This document shows positions 35,285-44,319 of a stretch of 64,000 nucleotides of DNA, one piece after another. Positions within the stretch are counted from its first letter, which is position 1. The number at the start of each line of letters is the position of its first letter. The notes below the pieces were generated by a model, which saw nothing but the letters and a program-made list of their open reading frames with translations, did no database searches and was not told where the DNA came from. Source of the DNA: CAXBMB01 sp052078155. Lineage in GTDB: Bacteria; Pseudomonadota; Alphaproteobacteria; Kiloniellales; DSM-21159. The position numbers and the translations under genes are program-made. The stretch lies in the NCBI GenBank assembly GCA_052078155.1, contig JBQJBP010000003.1, forward strand, positions 1 to 64,000. The letters run 5' to 3'.

Positions 35285-35762
35285 TTTCGAGATTAAAGGA
35301 AACATGAAGGCTCCATCAGGTCTCAGGCGACAAAAATCTGATCTGACGTGCCTCAGATTTCGACTGCCAGATCCCCGGCCCTCTGTTTCAGAGGGCGAAA
35401 GTCAACCCCAATGCCCCCTGCGGGCAACGGCCTGTCACGATTTCAAATCGTGGAAAGACACTTGTTTCCAATTGACAAGCAATCGACCTTTTCTTCCTTG
35501 AAAACAACCCCTTAACCCCAGCATGAGGCGCGTTAACATCCACCTGTTGTGCCAAGTCTCTCAGGACTTTTGCCAAAAGGTTATCTAGAGTCTCCTTGCT
35601 CTTTGTGGATTTGAGGAGCGATCCAGCAAAGAACAGAATAGCCACCTGAACAGAGTCAGTTCTCAACGCCGCCAGACCGGCTCGCAGAGACCGACAACCT
35701 GCCATTCAAGAATAAGATTCGAGAGGACCTGCCTCTCCCTATTTCAAGAGATTGGGAAACAG
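35285..35762. other. gene-free region with several hairpins
   Basis: Within 35334-35452 three perfect stem-loops follow each other: AAATCTGA/TCAGATTT (35334-35360), CCCTCTG-TTT-CAGAGGG (35379-35395), CACGATTT-C-AAATCGTG (35436-35452). A weak CTTGT/ACAAG stem is followed by TTTTCTTCC near 35490-35500. This could be an untranslated leader or a small RNA. No credible coding sequence. Confidence 0.45.
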
Positions 35763-37169
35763 ATGACCGAAGATCTGGCGCTATTGACCGCCACAGAATT
35801 GCTCGCCGGTTATGCCGCCGGAGATTTCACCCCAACGGAAGTCGTCAGCGCCAGCCTGGCAGCCATCGACAAGCACAATCCCACTTTGAACGCCTGCCGG
35901 ATCATTGACGGTGACGCCGCCCTTGACGCCGCAAAAGCTTCCAGCGCGCGCTGGCAGGCCAAAGCGCCCGAGGGCCTGCTCGACGGGGTGCCCATGACCG
36001 TCAAAGACGTGGTGATTGCCAAAGGCTGGTCCTGTCTGCGCGGGTCCCAAACAATCGACCCGGAGGGCCCCTGGGAAGAAGACGCCCCGGCAGTGGCCCG
36101 CCTGCGCGAAGACAAGGCCATTCCCATTGCCATGACAACCACGCCGGAATTCGGCTGGAAAGGTGTGACAGACTCTGCCCTCTGCGGCATCACCCGCAAC
36201 CCCTGGGACCCCAGCAAGACACCCGGAGGATCCAGCGGCGGAGCGGCAGTGGCCGCCGCCACCGGCATGGGCGCACTGCACATCGGCACCGATGGGGGTG
36301 GATCCGTGCGCATTCCTGCTGGTTTCACCGGCATTCCCGGCCTGAAACCCAGCTACGGCCGCGTACCGGCTTATCCTGCCAGTCCCTTCGGCAACGTCGC
36401 CCATCTGGGACCCATGGCCCGCAGCACCGAAGATTGCGCCCTGATGTTGACCACCATGGCCAAACCGGACAGCCGCGATCCTCACGCCCTGCCGGTTGAA
36501 GGACGGGATTATCTGGCTGGTCTGAACCGGGACCTGAAAGGCAAACGTATCGCCTATAGCCCCGCCATGGGGGGCGAACATGTGGACCCGGAAATTGCTC
36601 AGCTGGTCAAAGCTGCGGTGCTGGTGCTGGAGGATCTGGGGGCAAGTGTGGAAGAGCCGGCGATTGACTTCCCCGATGTGGCGGAGTGCTTCAAGGTCTT
36701 CTGGTTCTCCGGCGCTCATCGGCTGTTGCAACGCATCCCGGAAGAAAAACACAGTCTGATTGAAGCCGGTTTGCGAGAAGTCGCGGCCCAGGGGGGCAGA
36801 TACAGCCTGGAAGATTTCTTTGAGGCCAGCACGGTGCGGGACAACTTCACCCGTCAGATGCAGCAGCTGCATGATACCTACGATTTCCTGGTCATGCCTT
36901 CCCTGCCTCTGCCCGCTTTTGAGGCTGGATTTGAACGCCCTCAGGGCAGTGATGCGGATCGCTGGACCAACTGGACGCCCTTCACCTACCCCTTCAACCT
37001 GACAGGCCAGCCCGCCGGTTCTGTTCCCTGCGGACTGACCAAAGCAGGCTTGCCCGCCGGGCTGCAGATCATCGGCAGCCGCTACAATGACCAGGGCGTG
37101 CTGTCCGCCATGGCGGCCTATCAGCAGGTGGTCCCGACCCAGCTGCCACCGGGTGCCGGTTCGAAGTAA
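35763..37169 (+). CDS. amidase signature family amidase (second copy)
   Basis: 468 residues with Lys81 (TVKDVVI), Ser157 (TPGGSSGGAAV) and Ser181 (TDGGGSVRIP), the full Ser-cisSer-Lys triad. The long form with GEHVDPEI and FDFLVMPSLPLPAFE-like C-terminal half fits aryl/acyl amidases or AtzF/GatA-like enzymes, but it lacks GatCAB neighbours. Only distantly similar to the amidase at 31560. ATG at 35763 after a GGGAAACAG stretch. Substrate unknown. Confidence 0.92.
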   Translation: MTEDLALLTATELLAGYAAGDFTPTEVVSASLAAIDKHNPTLNACRIIDGDAALDAAKASSARWQAKAPEGLLDGVPMTVKDVVIAKGWSCLRGSQTIDPEGPWEEDAPAVARLREDKAIPIAMTTTPEFGWKGVTDSALCGITRNPWDPSKTPGGSSGGAAVAAATGMGALHIGTDGGGSVRIPAGFTGIPGLKPSYGRVPAYPASPFGNVAHLGPMARSTEDCALMLTTMAKPDSRDPHALPVEGRDYLAGLNRDLKGKRIAYSPAMGGEHVDPEIAQLVKAAVLVLEDLGASVEEPAIDFPDVAECFKVFWFSGAHRLLQRIPEEKHSLIEAGLREVAAQGGRYSLEDFFEASTVRDNFTRQMQQLHDTYDFLVMPSLPLPAFEAGFERPQGSDADRWTNWTPFTYPFNLTGQPAGSVPCGLTKAGLPAGLQIIGSRYNDQGVLSAMAAYQQVVPTQLPPGAGSK

Positions 37170-37424
37170 CACCGGAAAAGCTCGGGGCCGTGAAAGCTCA
37201 GGGCCGGAAAAGATCGCAGGAGGGATCATGAGCAGCGCATAATGCCTGCACTTGGTCTCTGTCTCTGGCGCAAGCCTCCTGACACGCCACAGCGCTACAA
37301 GCTTGAGCTTAAAGAGGACTTGCTTGGAGCAAATCCGGACGAGAGGGCCAGAAAGCTTTTGCCTTTTTGGCCCTTTCTGATTCACCCTTCCAAAGTCAAA
37401 TCGGTTTTACAGGAAGGAGAGCAG

Positions 37425-38996
37425 ATGGCCCCTGGTCCCGACAAAGGTGCGCTGGCCTGCGGCCACCCGGAGACAGCCCGGGCCATGGCGGAAATTCTGT
37501 CCGACGGCGGCAGTGCCTTTGATGCCATCCTGGCGGGCTTTGCCATGGCCTGCGTGGCCGAACCGGTGCTGGCCTCTTTGGGTGGAGGAGGATTTTTGCT
37601 GGCCCGCCCGGCCGATGAGGCGGCCCGTTTTTACGACTTTTTTGTCGATACGCCCCGGCAAAAACGCCCCGTGGAGGAAATTGACTTCTTCGAAGTGACT
37701 GCCAATTTTGGCCCGGACACCCAGGATTTTCATGTGGGCAATGGCGCTGTGGCAACGCCCGGGGCCCTGGCCGGCCTGGCACGTGTCCACCAGGACCTGG
37801 GCAGCCTGCCGCTGCAGCGCCTTCTGGAACCGGCAATCGGGGCTGCGCGACAGGGTTTTCGAGTGGGGGAGATGAACGGATACATCTTCTCAGTGGTCGC
37901 CCCCATCCTGACATCCAGTGCTGCTGCCCGCGCCCTCTTTACCCACGATGGAAAACAGGACCTGCTTACCGCCAACAGCCTGTTGCGCCAGGAACAGCTG
38001 GCGGGCTCTCTGGAGCGTTTGGCGGAAGAAGGCGCCAGACCTTTCTATGAGGGGGATTGGGCAAGGGAGCTGGTGCAGCAGAGCAAAGAGAACGGGGGCC
38101 TGCTGACCGCTGAGGATCTCAGTTCTTACCAGGTGGGTCTGCGCGCGCCCTTAACCCTGCCCTATCGCTCGGCAGAGATGATCACCGCGCCCCTGCCCTC
38201 GACCGGTGGCCCTTTGATCGCCTTTGCTTTGTCATTGCTGGCAGAGGGATCAGCCCTCGGGACTGACAAGGACAGTGCCTGCCGCCTGGCAGAGGCCATG
38301 GCCCTTACCAACAAAGCCCGGCACAGCAGTGGACTGTCAGAAGCAGAAGGCGATGAGGAACTGGCCGCAGCTGTTGCTCAGCTGGCCGCCCCGGAACTTC
38401 TGCAGGCCACCCTGCAGGAGTTGCAGAAACGGCCCGCCACAGCCCGGGGGACCACGCACCTTTCTGTCATCGATTGCAAAGGCAATGCCGCCAGCCTGAC
38501 CCTGTCCAACGGCGAAGGCAGCGGCGTTTTTGTCGGGGACAGCGGCATCCACCTGAACAACATGCTGGGCGAAGAAGATCTGAACCCGCGGGGTTTCAAC
38601 CTTTGGCCCTGTGGTGTGCGCCTGGGCTCCATGATGGCGCCCAGCCTGCTGCAACTTTCCGACGGCAGCGAAGTCGCCCTGGGCTCCGGCGGTTCCAACC
38701 GCATCCGCTCCGCCCTTTTGCAGGTCATTGTCAACCTGGTTGACCGGGGCCAGTCGCTGGATCGGGCCGTAGGGGAGCCGCGCCTGCATGTGGAACAGGG
38801 AAAGCTCCACGTGGAAGAACCGCGAGATGACAGCCTGATGAGAGCCCTGGCTGCCGTGCCACTGCTGGACAGTCAAAAGGTCTGGCCAGAAAAGAACCTG
38901 TTCTTTGGCGGTGCCCACTGTGTGCAAAGAACGGCCCAGGGCCAGTTCAGCGCCAGCGGCGATGTCCGCCGCAACGGGGTGGCACAGATCGTCTGA
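37425..38996 (+). CDS. gamma-glutamyltransferase family protein
   Basis: 523 residues from the ATG at 37425 (AAGGAG five bases upstream; the frame is open upstream to 37242 but that part looks non-coding). The autoprocessing site is TTHLSVID, with the nucleophile Thr343. GNAASLTLSNGEGSGV and GSGGSNRIRSALLQV follow, as in the family. No signal peptide, unlike periplasmic E. coli GGT, so probably cytoplasmic. It transfers or hydrolyses gamma-glutamyl groups. It may share an mRNA with the amidase upstream (255 bases apart). Confidence 0.88.
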   Translation: MAPGPDKGALACGHPETARAMAEILSDGGSAFDAILAGFAMACVAEPVLASLGGGGFLLARPADEAARFYDFFVDTPRQKRPVEEIDFFEVTANFGPDTQDFHVGNGAVATPGALAGLARVHQDLGSLPLQRLLEPAIGAARQGFRVGEMNGYIFSVVAPILTSSAAARALFTHDGKQDLLTANSLLRQEQLAGSLERLAEEGARPFYEGDWARELVQQSKENGGLLTAEDLSSYQVGLRAPLTLPYRSAEMITAPLPSTGGPLIAFALSLLAEGSALGTDKDSACRLAEAMALTNKARHSSGLSEAEGDEELAAAVAQLAAPELLQATLQELQKRPATARGTTHLSVIDCKGNAASLTLSNGEGSGVFVGDSGIHLNNMLGEEDLNPRGFNLWPCGVRLGSMMAPSLLQLSDGSEVALGSGGSNRIRSALLQVIVNLVDRGQSLDRAVGEPRLHVEQGKLHVEEPRDDSLMRALAAVPLLDSQKVWPEKNLFFGGAHCVQRTAQGQFSASGDVRRNGVAQIV

Positions 38997-39051
38997 GCCC
39001 CTCCCTTTTTCGTTCACGCAAGTAGCGTCAGCCACCAAGGTCCTCACAAGC

Positions 39052-39104
39052 GAAAAGCCCTCTCCCTGCAGATGACACGTCATCCTAAGGGTAGAGGGCT
39101 TTTC
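39052..39104. terminator. terminator after the gamma-glutamyltransferase gene
   Basis: GAAAAGCCCTCT and AGAGGGCTTTTC pair perfectly over 12 bases with an inner ATGAC/GTCAT stem. Downstream of the plus-strand stop at 38996; it could also serve the minus-strand gcrA gene. Confidence 0.8.
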
Positions 39105-39221
39105 ACGTTTTAGAGTTCCCCTGCCAAAACAATGTCTGAACAGTCTCTAAAACTGTAACCTGAGCTCACATTCGAGCAGCTTCTTCAAACCGCTGAAAGG
39201 TCGGAAGAGGGCGATTAGGCT

Positions 39222-39830
39222 CTAAGCGGCTTTGTCGTCCCGGCTCTTGCGGATGTAGGCCTGGGCGCAGTGCTTGGTGCAGTAAGGCTTGCCCTGTTCA
39301 CTGGGCTCACCGCAGAAATGAAACTCCGGATCAGAGGGATCACCGATGGGCCACTGGCAGACCTGGCTGCTGGTGGAGGCCCGGGGGCGGCGACGCATGA
39401 GGCTCACCTGACGCACCGGCTTTTCTGCTTCGTCAGCAACGGCTTCAGTCGGTTCTTTGTCGATAGTCTTGGCCACCGGCGAGACCGGTTTTGCCACAGC
39501 TACAGGCGCAGCCTTGATGGCTTCTGCCACGGGGGCCTTATCAGCAACTTTTTCGACCAGGGTCTTAACCACCGGGGCCTTGTCAGCCGGGCTGGCTTCA
39601 ACCTCTTTTGCCTTGGGTGGCGTTGGCACATCCAAAGGTTGTGCACGACGCTTGGCTTGCTGGTTACCATCGCGGCGAATGGGGGACGGACGGGCCGTCA
39701 GTTTCAACCGGTGGGCTTTACCGACAACGGCGTTCTTGGTCACCCCCAATTGCTTCCCGATCACAGAAGCCGAATGGCCTGCATTCCATAAGTTGGTGAG
39801 TTCCTCAACGCGTTCGGGTGTCCAGCTCAT
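39222..39830 (-). CDS. gcrA: GcrA-family cell-cycle transcription regulator
   Basis: 202 residues from the ATG at 39830 (MSWTPERVEEL, the canonical GcrA start; upstream in-frame ATGs would add up to 20 residues). The DNA-binding domain has LWNAGHSASVIGKQLGVTKNAVVGKAHRL. An Ala/Pro/Lys-rich linker follows, then the C-terminal CQWPIGDP, FCGEPSEQGKPYCTKHC motif that contacts sigma-70 region 2. GcrA activates promoters carrying CcrM-methylated GANTC sites. Several intergenic repeats of this window carry such sites (see findings). Confidence 0.94.
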   Translation of the reverse strand: MSWTPERVEELTNLWNAGHSASVIGKQLGVTKNAVVGKAHRLKLTARPSPIRRDGNQQAKRRAQPLDVPTPPKAKEVEASPADKAPVVKTLVEKVADKAPVAEAIKAAPVAVAKPVSPVAKTIDKEPTEAVADEAEKPVRQVSLMRRRPRASTSSQVCQWPIGDPSDPEFHFCGEPSEQGKPYCTKHCAQAYIRKSRDDKAA

Positions 39831-40186
39831 GACTTCCGAGGCTCCCATATCTAGCGGGTGAATGTTCTGGGCACACCATATACAGGGCATTTGGCGCTTG
39901 TCGAGTCGGCTTTGAAAGATTCCTGTGGAAAGCTATGGAATCTCTGGAGTCGCAGGTTGTTAACCGAAAGAGCTGCCTGCATTGCGACTCCGAAAGCTCT
40001 CTGTGACAAGTGCAAATTGTGGATAAATGCCCTGCCTAAATGTGCCCTGCGGACTCACCAATAAGGGGCGCTGCAATCGTCAATCCGGGTTGTGTCAGCT
40101 GTCATTCCGCCAGGGCCTGTAGTAGGCTTTTTGACCGCTCATGTTTGACACTGTGAACGCAGATTGTGGGGATGAGGATTGCGATC
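39831..40186. other. divergent promoter region of gcrA and the DUF62 gene
   Basis: 356 bases; AT-richer near 39950-40070. No gene. It should contain both promoters; no operator was identified. Confidence 0.4.
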
Positions 40187-40963
40187 ATGACCCAACTGGT
40201 ACTCTTCACAGACTTTGGCTCTCAGGGCCCCTATCAGGGGCAAATGAAGTCCCGCCTCTATGCTGTCGCCCCCAACCTTGTGCTGATTGATCTGATGAAC
40301 GACGCCCCGGCCTACAACGCCAGGGCGAGCGCCTACCTGCTGGAGGCCTACGCCCCCTACTTCCCGGAAGATGCGGTCTTCCTGGCAGTGGTCGACCCCG
40401 GCGTGGGGACGTCCCGCAATGCAGTCGTCCTCTCTGCAGGCGGTCAGCGTTTTGTGGGACCCGACAATGGTCTGCTGGCCAGGGTCGCCCGCCGGGGTCA
40501 GCTTCTGGGCAGCGAACTGACCCTGTCACAGATCCACTGGCAGCCGACCCGGTTGTCAGCCTCCTTCCATGGCCGCGATCTCTTTGCGCCTGTGGCAGCG
40601 GCTCTGGCCAGCGGTCAGCCTCTGCCGGGCGGATCAGATGCAATCCGGGATTTGCTGCTGGACGACTTGCAGGGATTTACTGACCGCCAGAGGTTCCCGG
40701 ACCAGTTGCCAGAAGTGATCTATCTGGATCCTTACGGCAACGCAGTCACCGGCCTGACCGCAGCCCGCTTACCAAAAGACTGGTATCTGCAGATCGGTGA
40801 CAGAACCATCGCCAAAGCGCGGACCTTTGGAGAAGTCCCGGCAGGGCAGGCATTTTGTTATGAAAATGCCAACGGACTTGTGGAAATTGCAGTCAATCAG
40901 GGCTCGGCCGCACGCGACCTGGGACTGCACATCGGTCAACCCCTGGCTTTGTGTGATTGCTGA
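40187..40963 (+). CDS. SAM hydrolase (adenosine-forming), DUF62 family
   Basis: 258 residues from the ATG at 40187 (AGGA eight bases upstream). LVLFTDFGSQGPYQGQMK at the N-terminus, VDPGVGTSRNAV, FVGPDNGLL and SFHGRDLFAPVAA are the family markers of the DUF62 SAM hydroxide adenosyltransferases. Relatives convert SAM and water to adenosine and methionine; fluorinases are a specialised branch lacking here. The neighbouring YhhQ-type gene is a frequent partner. Confidence 0.9.
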   Translation: MTQLVLFTDFGSQGPYQGQMKSRLYAVAPNLVLIDLMNDAPAYNARASAYLLEAYAPYFPEDAVFLAVVDPGVGTSRNAVVLSAGGQRFVGPDNGLLARVARRGQLLGSELTLSQIHWQPTRLSASFHGRDLFAPVAAALASGQPLPGGSDAIRDLLLDDLQGFTDRQRFPDQLPEVIYLDPYGNAVTGLTAARLPKDWYLQIGDRTIAKARTFGEVPAGQAFCYENANGLVEIAVNQGSAARDLGLHIGQPLALCDC

Positions 40964-41399
40964 CTCCAAGTCAGGCGCCAGATTGCAATGAGTGCGCTCA
41001 CGTCCTGATGGCGCATGAAGCGTGATCTTCCTTTTACTGGTTTGGAAGCTCAACCGCCGCCTGCTGCTGACCGCACCCCCCTTCTGACCAGACCTATTCT
41101 GCTCTGATGCGCCGCGTTGCAGGATCTTCAGGCTGGCCGCCAGCTTTATAGGCAGGAAGGCTAAGGACTGAATGATCGTGGGCAGAATGGCGATGGGGCT
41201 GAGGGGCAGGTCCCAAAAGCGCCGTTTCCCTTCACGCCCTTCACGGCAAATCCGGTCACAGGAAAACAGCATATGAGACCGCGCCGCCCCATTAAACTCT
41301 TTTCCCCGGCACACATCACTTTTCTTTCCCGGATCAAAGGCTTGCTTTTGCGCCGTTCGGGGCGGTAGGACTGCGGCAGAAACGAGAAAGGCACAGGTA
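40964..41399. other. intergenic region upstream of the YhhQ-like gene
   Basis: 436 bases. No gene and no clear preQ1 riboswitch. CAGGTA precedes the ATG at 41400. Confidence 0.35.
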
Positions 41400-41975
41400 A
41401 TGGGACAGTCCAGCCAGCAAACAACAGCATTGGTCATCGCAACAGCTGCCATGGTGGTGGTGGTGGCTGCCTCCAACTATCTGGTGCAGTTCCCCGTCAA
41501 TGACTTCCTGACATACGGGGCTTTTACCTATCCCGTCGCCTTTCTGGTCACCGATCTCTGCAACCGGTCATTCGGTCCGGCCCTGGCCCGGAAAGTGATC
41601 TATGCCGGTTTTCTGGTCGCCGTGATTGCATCGATCTACCTGGCGGATCTGCGCATTGCTCTGGCATCCGGCTCCGCCTTTCTCTGCGCCCAGTTACTGG
41701 ACATCGTGATATTCAACCGTCTGCGGCAGGGCGCCTGGTGGCAGGCCCCCTTCATCTCTTCCACCGTTGCCTCGGCGCTGGACACCCTGATCTTCTTTTC
41801 TCTGGCCTTTGCCTGTCCGTCGTTTCTGACCGACGACCTGGGCTGCACGACCCTGCCCTGGGTCACCTGGGCACTGGGAGACTATCTGATCAAGATGGCT
41901 GTCACGCTGGTCATGCTGCTGCCCTTCCGGATTTTCATGACCTGGTTGCCTCAGGCGGACAAATCGGGCGACTGA
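41400..41975 (+). CDS. queuosine precursor transporter (YhhQ/DUF165 family)
   Basis: 191 residues, six hydrophobic helices. YGAFTYPVAFLVTDLCNRSFGPALARKVIYAGF (in blocks YPVAFLVTDL and FGPALARKVI) is the VUT family signature. It imports queuosine precursors (preQ0/preQ1) across the inner membrane for tRNA modification. Second gene after the DUF62 hydrolase; convergent with the LOG gene. Confidence 0.9.
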   Translation: MGQSSQQTTALVIATAAMVVVVAASNYLVQFPVNDFLTYGAFTYPVAFLVTDLCNRSFGPALARKVIYAGFLVAVIASIYLADLRIALASGSAFLCAQLLDIVIFNRLRQGAWWQAPFISSTVASALDTLIFFSLAFACPSFLTDDLGCTTLPWVTWALGDYLIKMAVTLVMLLPFRIFMTWLPQADKSGD

Positions 41976-42045
41976 TCCCCGGCAGCCACAGACGGGCGCA
42001 GCCCCCCCACTGTCCAGAACTTACCGAACGCAGTGCACCACCCTC

Positions 42046-42864
42046 TTAAAGGGTGGGTCCCTTGACCGGTGCCTGAGCGGTCAGTCCCCGGGTGATGTGA
42101 TTGAACGCTTCATCCAGACTGTCAGTGCGAATGAAAAGGTCGAGATCAGCCGCCGAAACAGTGCCCTGCTCCACCAGCGCCTCCAGTGTCAGAACCCGGT
42201 CCCAGAAGGCTTTCCCATACAAAACGATGGGCATCTCTTTGTTCATCTTCTTGGTCTGAATCAGCGTCAGCAGTTCAAACAATTCATCCAGCGTGCCAAA
42301 ACCACCCGGCATCACCACCACGGCTTTGGCCAGATAGGTGAACCAGAACTTGCGCATGAAAAAGTAATGGAACTCAAAGGCCAGTTCTTTGGGCACGTAG
42401 GGGTTTTCGAACTCTTCAACTTCCGGAATTGAAATGGTCAGACCGATGGATTTTCCACCGGCTTCCGATGCCCCCCGGTTGGCGGCTTCCATGATGCCAG
42501 GCCCGCCGCCTGTACAGATAACATAGCGGCCGGGATCTTCTTCCAGGTCCAGAGACCACTTTGTCAGACGCCGGGCCAGCTCCCGGGATTCCTCGTAATA
42601 GCGGGATTGCTCCAACGCCATCTCAGCCTTTTCCAGGCTGCCGTCTCCCTGCCGGGCGGCTGCCAGCAGTGCTTCCGCCTCCTGCCGGGATTTTGTCCGG
42701 GCAGAGCCGAAGAAAATGATGGTGTCCGTTACCTCTTCAAACTGAAACCGGTTTTGCGGATCCAGATATTCAGAGAGAATTCGAACCGGCCGGGCAGCCG
42801 GACTGTCGATAAATGCGGGGTCACGATAGGCTTTAATCAGATTGCCCTGAGTTTCTTTTTTCAT
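42046..42864 (-). CDS. TIGR00730/LOG family Rossmann-fold protein
   Basis: 272 residues from the ATG at 42864 (AAGGA seven bases upstream). CTGGGPGIMEAANRGA at 117-132 and PGGFGTLDELFE at 186-197 are the nucleotide-binding signatures of the lysine-decarboxylase-like/LOG proteins (nucleotide 5'-monophosphate phosphoribohydrolases). The N-terminal extension of about 60 residues is longer than in LOG enzymes of plants. Cytosolic. Downstream gene is convergent. Confidence 0.9.
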   Translation of the reverse strand: MKKETQGNLIKAYRDPAFIDSPAARPVRILSEYLDPQNRFQFEEVTDTIIFFGSARTKSRQEAEALLAAARQGDGSLEKAEMALEQSRYYEESRELARRLTKWSLDLEEDPGRYVICTGGGPGIMEAANRGASEAGGKSIGLTISIPEVEEFENPYVPKELAFEFHYFFMRKFWFTYLAKAVVVMPGGFGTLDELFELLTLIQTKKMNKEMPIVLYGKAFWDRVLTLEALVEQGTVSAADLDLFIRTDSLDEAFNHITRGLTAQAPVKGPTL

Positions 42865-43265
42865 GTTTATTCCTTTATAGGGACTGAAAGTTTGGTAATC
42901 AGTTTTTCCAGAGTTTAATCGGCCAAACAGGCACTTACGTCGGGGTAACACCCAATTCGCTGTTAAGAATAGGCCGCCAATTTCGTCAATTAAATGACCA
43001 AGTCCTGCGCATAACAGCTTTGACACCCGGACCGCCAGCTGCACGGACCAGAGATCCAAAGCAGTTAGATGAAAAATGTCTATTTGTTTTCAGAGAGATA
43101 GATCAAGATGGCTTGTCATTGCGTCCATACAAAGCAGCGACTTAATCTCCGCGCAAAGGCTGGACCTGACGGCTGACTTCATGCAGTTCTATCTCTGAGC
43201 TCCCGGCGTCTTTATGCCCGCCCTCTTTGCCCCGGCCTGATCTGGCTGATCAACAAGGAAACCCA
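42865..43265. other. divergent promoter region
   Basis: 401 bases between the LOG and TauE/SafE genes, AT-richer near 42890-43090, holding both ribosome binding sites (AAGGA twice). No gene. Confidence 0.4.
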
Positions 43266-44132
43266 ATGCTGTTCGACGGTGATTTGCAACAAACACTTCT
43301 TCTGGCTGCCGGCATGCTGGCGACAGGGGCCATTGGTGGAATCCTGGCAGGTCTGCTGGGCGTGGGGGGCGGCATCGTCATCGTGCCGGTGCTGGTAGTG
43401 GTGCTCAACATTTTGAAAGTTGACCCAAGCATTCTGATGCATGTGGCGGTCGCCACCTCGCTGGCGACAATCATTCCCACCTCCATTTCCTCCTCCCGGT
43501 CTCATAACAAGAAGGGGGCGATCAACTGGGATCTGGTAAAGCGCTGGGCTCCGGCCATCGTACTGGGCTCCTTTACCGGCGGTGCCATTTCCACGGTGCT
43601 GCGGTCAGACGGCCTCAGTCTGGTCTTTGCTGTGGTGGCCTTCCTGGTGGCGGCCTTCATGATCCTGCGCAAGGAAGGTACTTACCTTGTTGACCACGTC
43701 CCCGGCGGGGTGGGCGGCCAGATCATGCCTTATGGCATCGGCACCTTTTCGACCCTGATGGGAATTGGCGGCGGGACGCTGTCGGTACCGGTGCTGTCAG
43801 CCTGTAACTTTCCCTCCCGAAACGCCGTCGCCACGGCTTCTTTTTTCGGACTGCTGATCTCCGTGCCTGGCGTCATTTCTTTCGTCATTACCGGCTGGAA
43901 TGTGGAAACCCTGCCGCCGGGCAGCCTGGGCTACGTCAATCTGATCGGCTTCATCGTGATCTCACCGGTGACGGTCCTCACAGCGCCGCTGGGTGCCAAG
44001 ATCGCTCACGCCATAAACCCCCGGCTTTTGCGTCGCCTCTTTGCCATCTTCCTCTTTGCCACCTCTACAAAGATGGCTCTGACGGCCTTTGGCCTGAGCC
44101 AGCTTGAACTCTACCGCTTCGCCTTCGAGTAA
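43266..44132 (+). CDS. sulfite exporter TauE/SafE family permease
   Basis: 288 residues from the ATG at 43266 (AAGGA six bases upstream). Eight helices in two halves with the repeated signature GILAGLLGVGGGIVIVPVL and FSTLMGIGGGTLSVPVL. It exports sulfite, sulfoacetate or similar organosulfur anions in relatives; here the substrate is unknown. No sulfur genes are adjacent. Confidence 0.9.
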   Translation: MLFDGDLQQTLLLAAGMLATGAIGGILAGLLGVGGGIVIVPVLVVVLNILKVDPSILMHVAVATSLATIIPTSISSSRSHNKKGAINWDLVKRWAPAIVLGSFTGGAISTVLRSDGLSLVFAVVAFLVAAFMILRKEGTYLVDHVPGGVGGQIMPYGIGTFSTLMGIGGGTLSVPVLSACNFPSRNAVATASFFGLLISVPGVISFVITGWNVETLPPGSLGYVNLIGFIVISPVTVLTAPLGAKIAHAINPRLLRRLFAIFLFATSTKMALTAFGLSQLELYRFAFE

Positions 44133-44219
44133 CGAAAAAACTCTCTTCGCAATGGCCTCTGCCCGGCACGGGAATGAGCGAAAACAGGCCCGCCTAAGCT
44201 TCAAGGCTTCAAGCGCGGC

Positions 44220-44247
44220 GCGTGGTGCGTGGTGCGTGGTGCGTAAC
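44220..44247. repeat. 7-base tandem repeat (GCGTGGT)
   Basis: Three perfect GCGTGGT units and a fourth partial unit (GCGTAAC) in the short region between the permease gene and the convergent histidine kinase gene. Confidence 0.85.
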
Positions 44248-44319
44248 GCAACAAACCGCTGCGTCCCCAGCTGACAACAAACCCCTTTTGCTTTGCGGTA
44301 TCTGGTGAAACCTCTGCCG

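Noticed and set aside
35388..35705. 105-codon minus-strand frame in a gene-free region
   Set aside because: No ribosome binding site or family resemblance, and it overlaps the hairpin cluster; not strong enough to call.
35781..37385. 534-codon minus-strand frame
   Set aside because: Antisense to the well-supported amidase at 35763; no domain motifs.
37242..37424. In-frame N-terminal extension of the gamma-glutamyltransferase gene
   Set aside because: The extension has no homology pattern or signal peptide, and a strong ribosome binding site precedes the ATG at 37425.
40964..41399. Possible preQ1 riboswitch before the queuosine precursor transporter
   Set aside because: I looked for the compact preQ1 aptamer pattern and a following expression platform and found neither.
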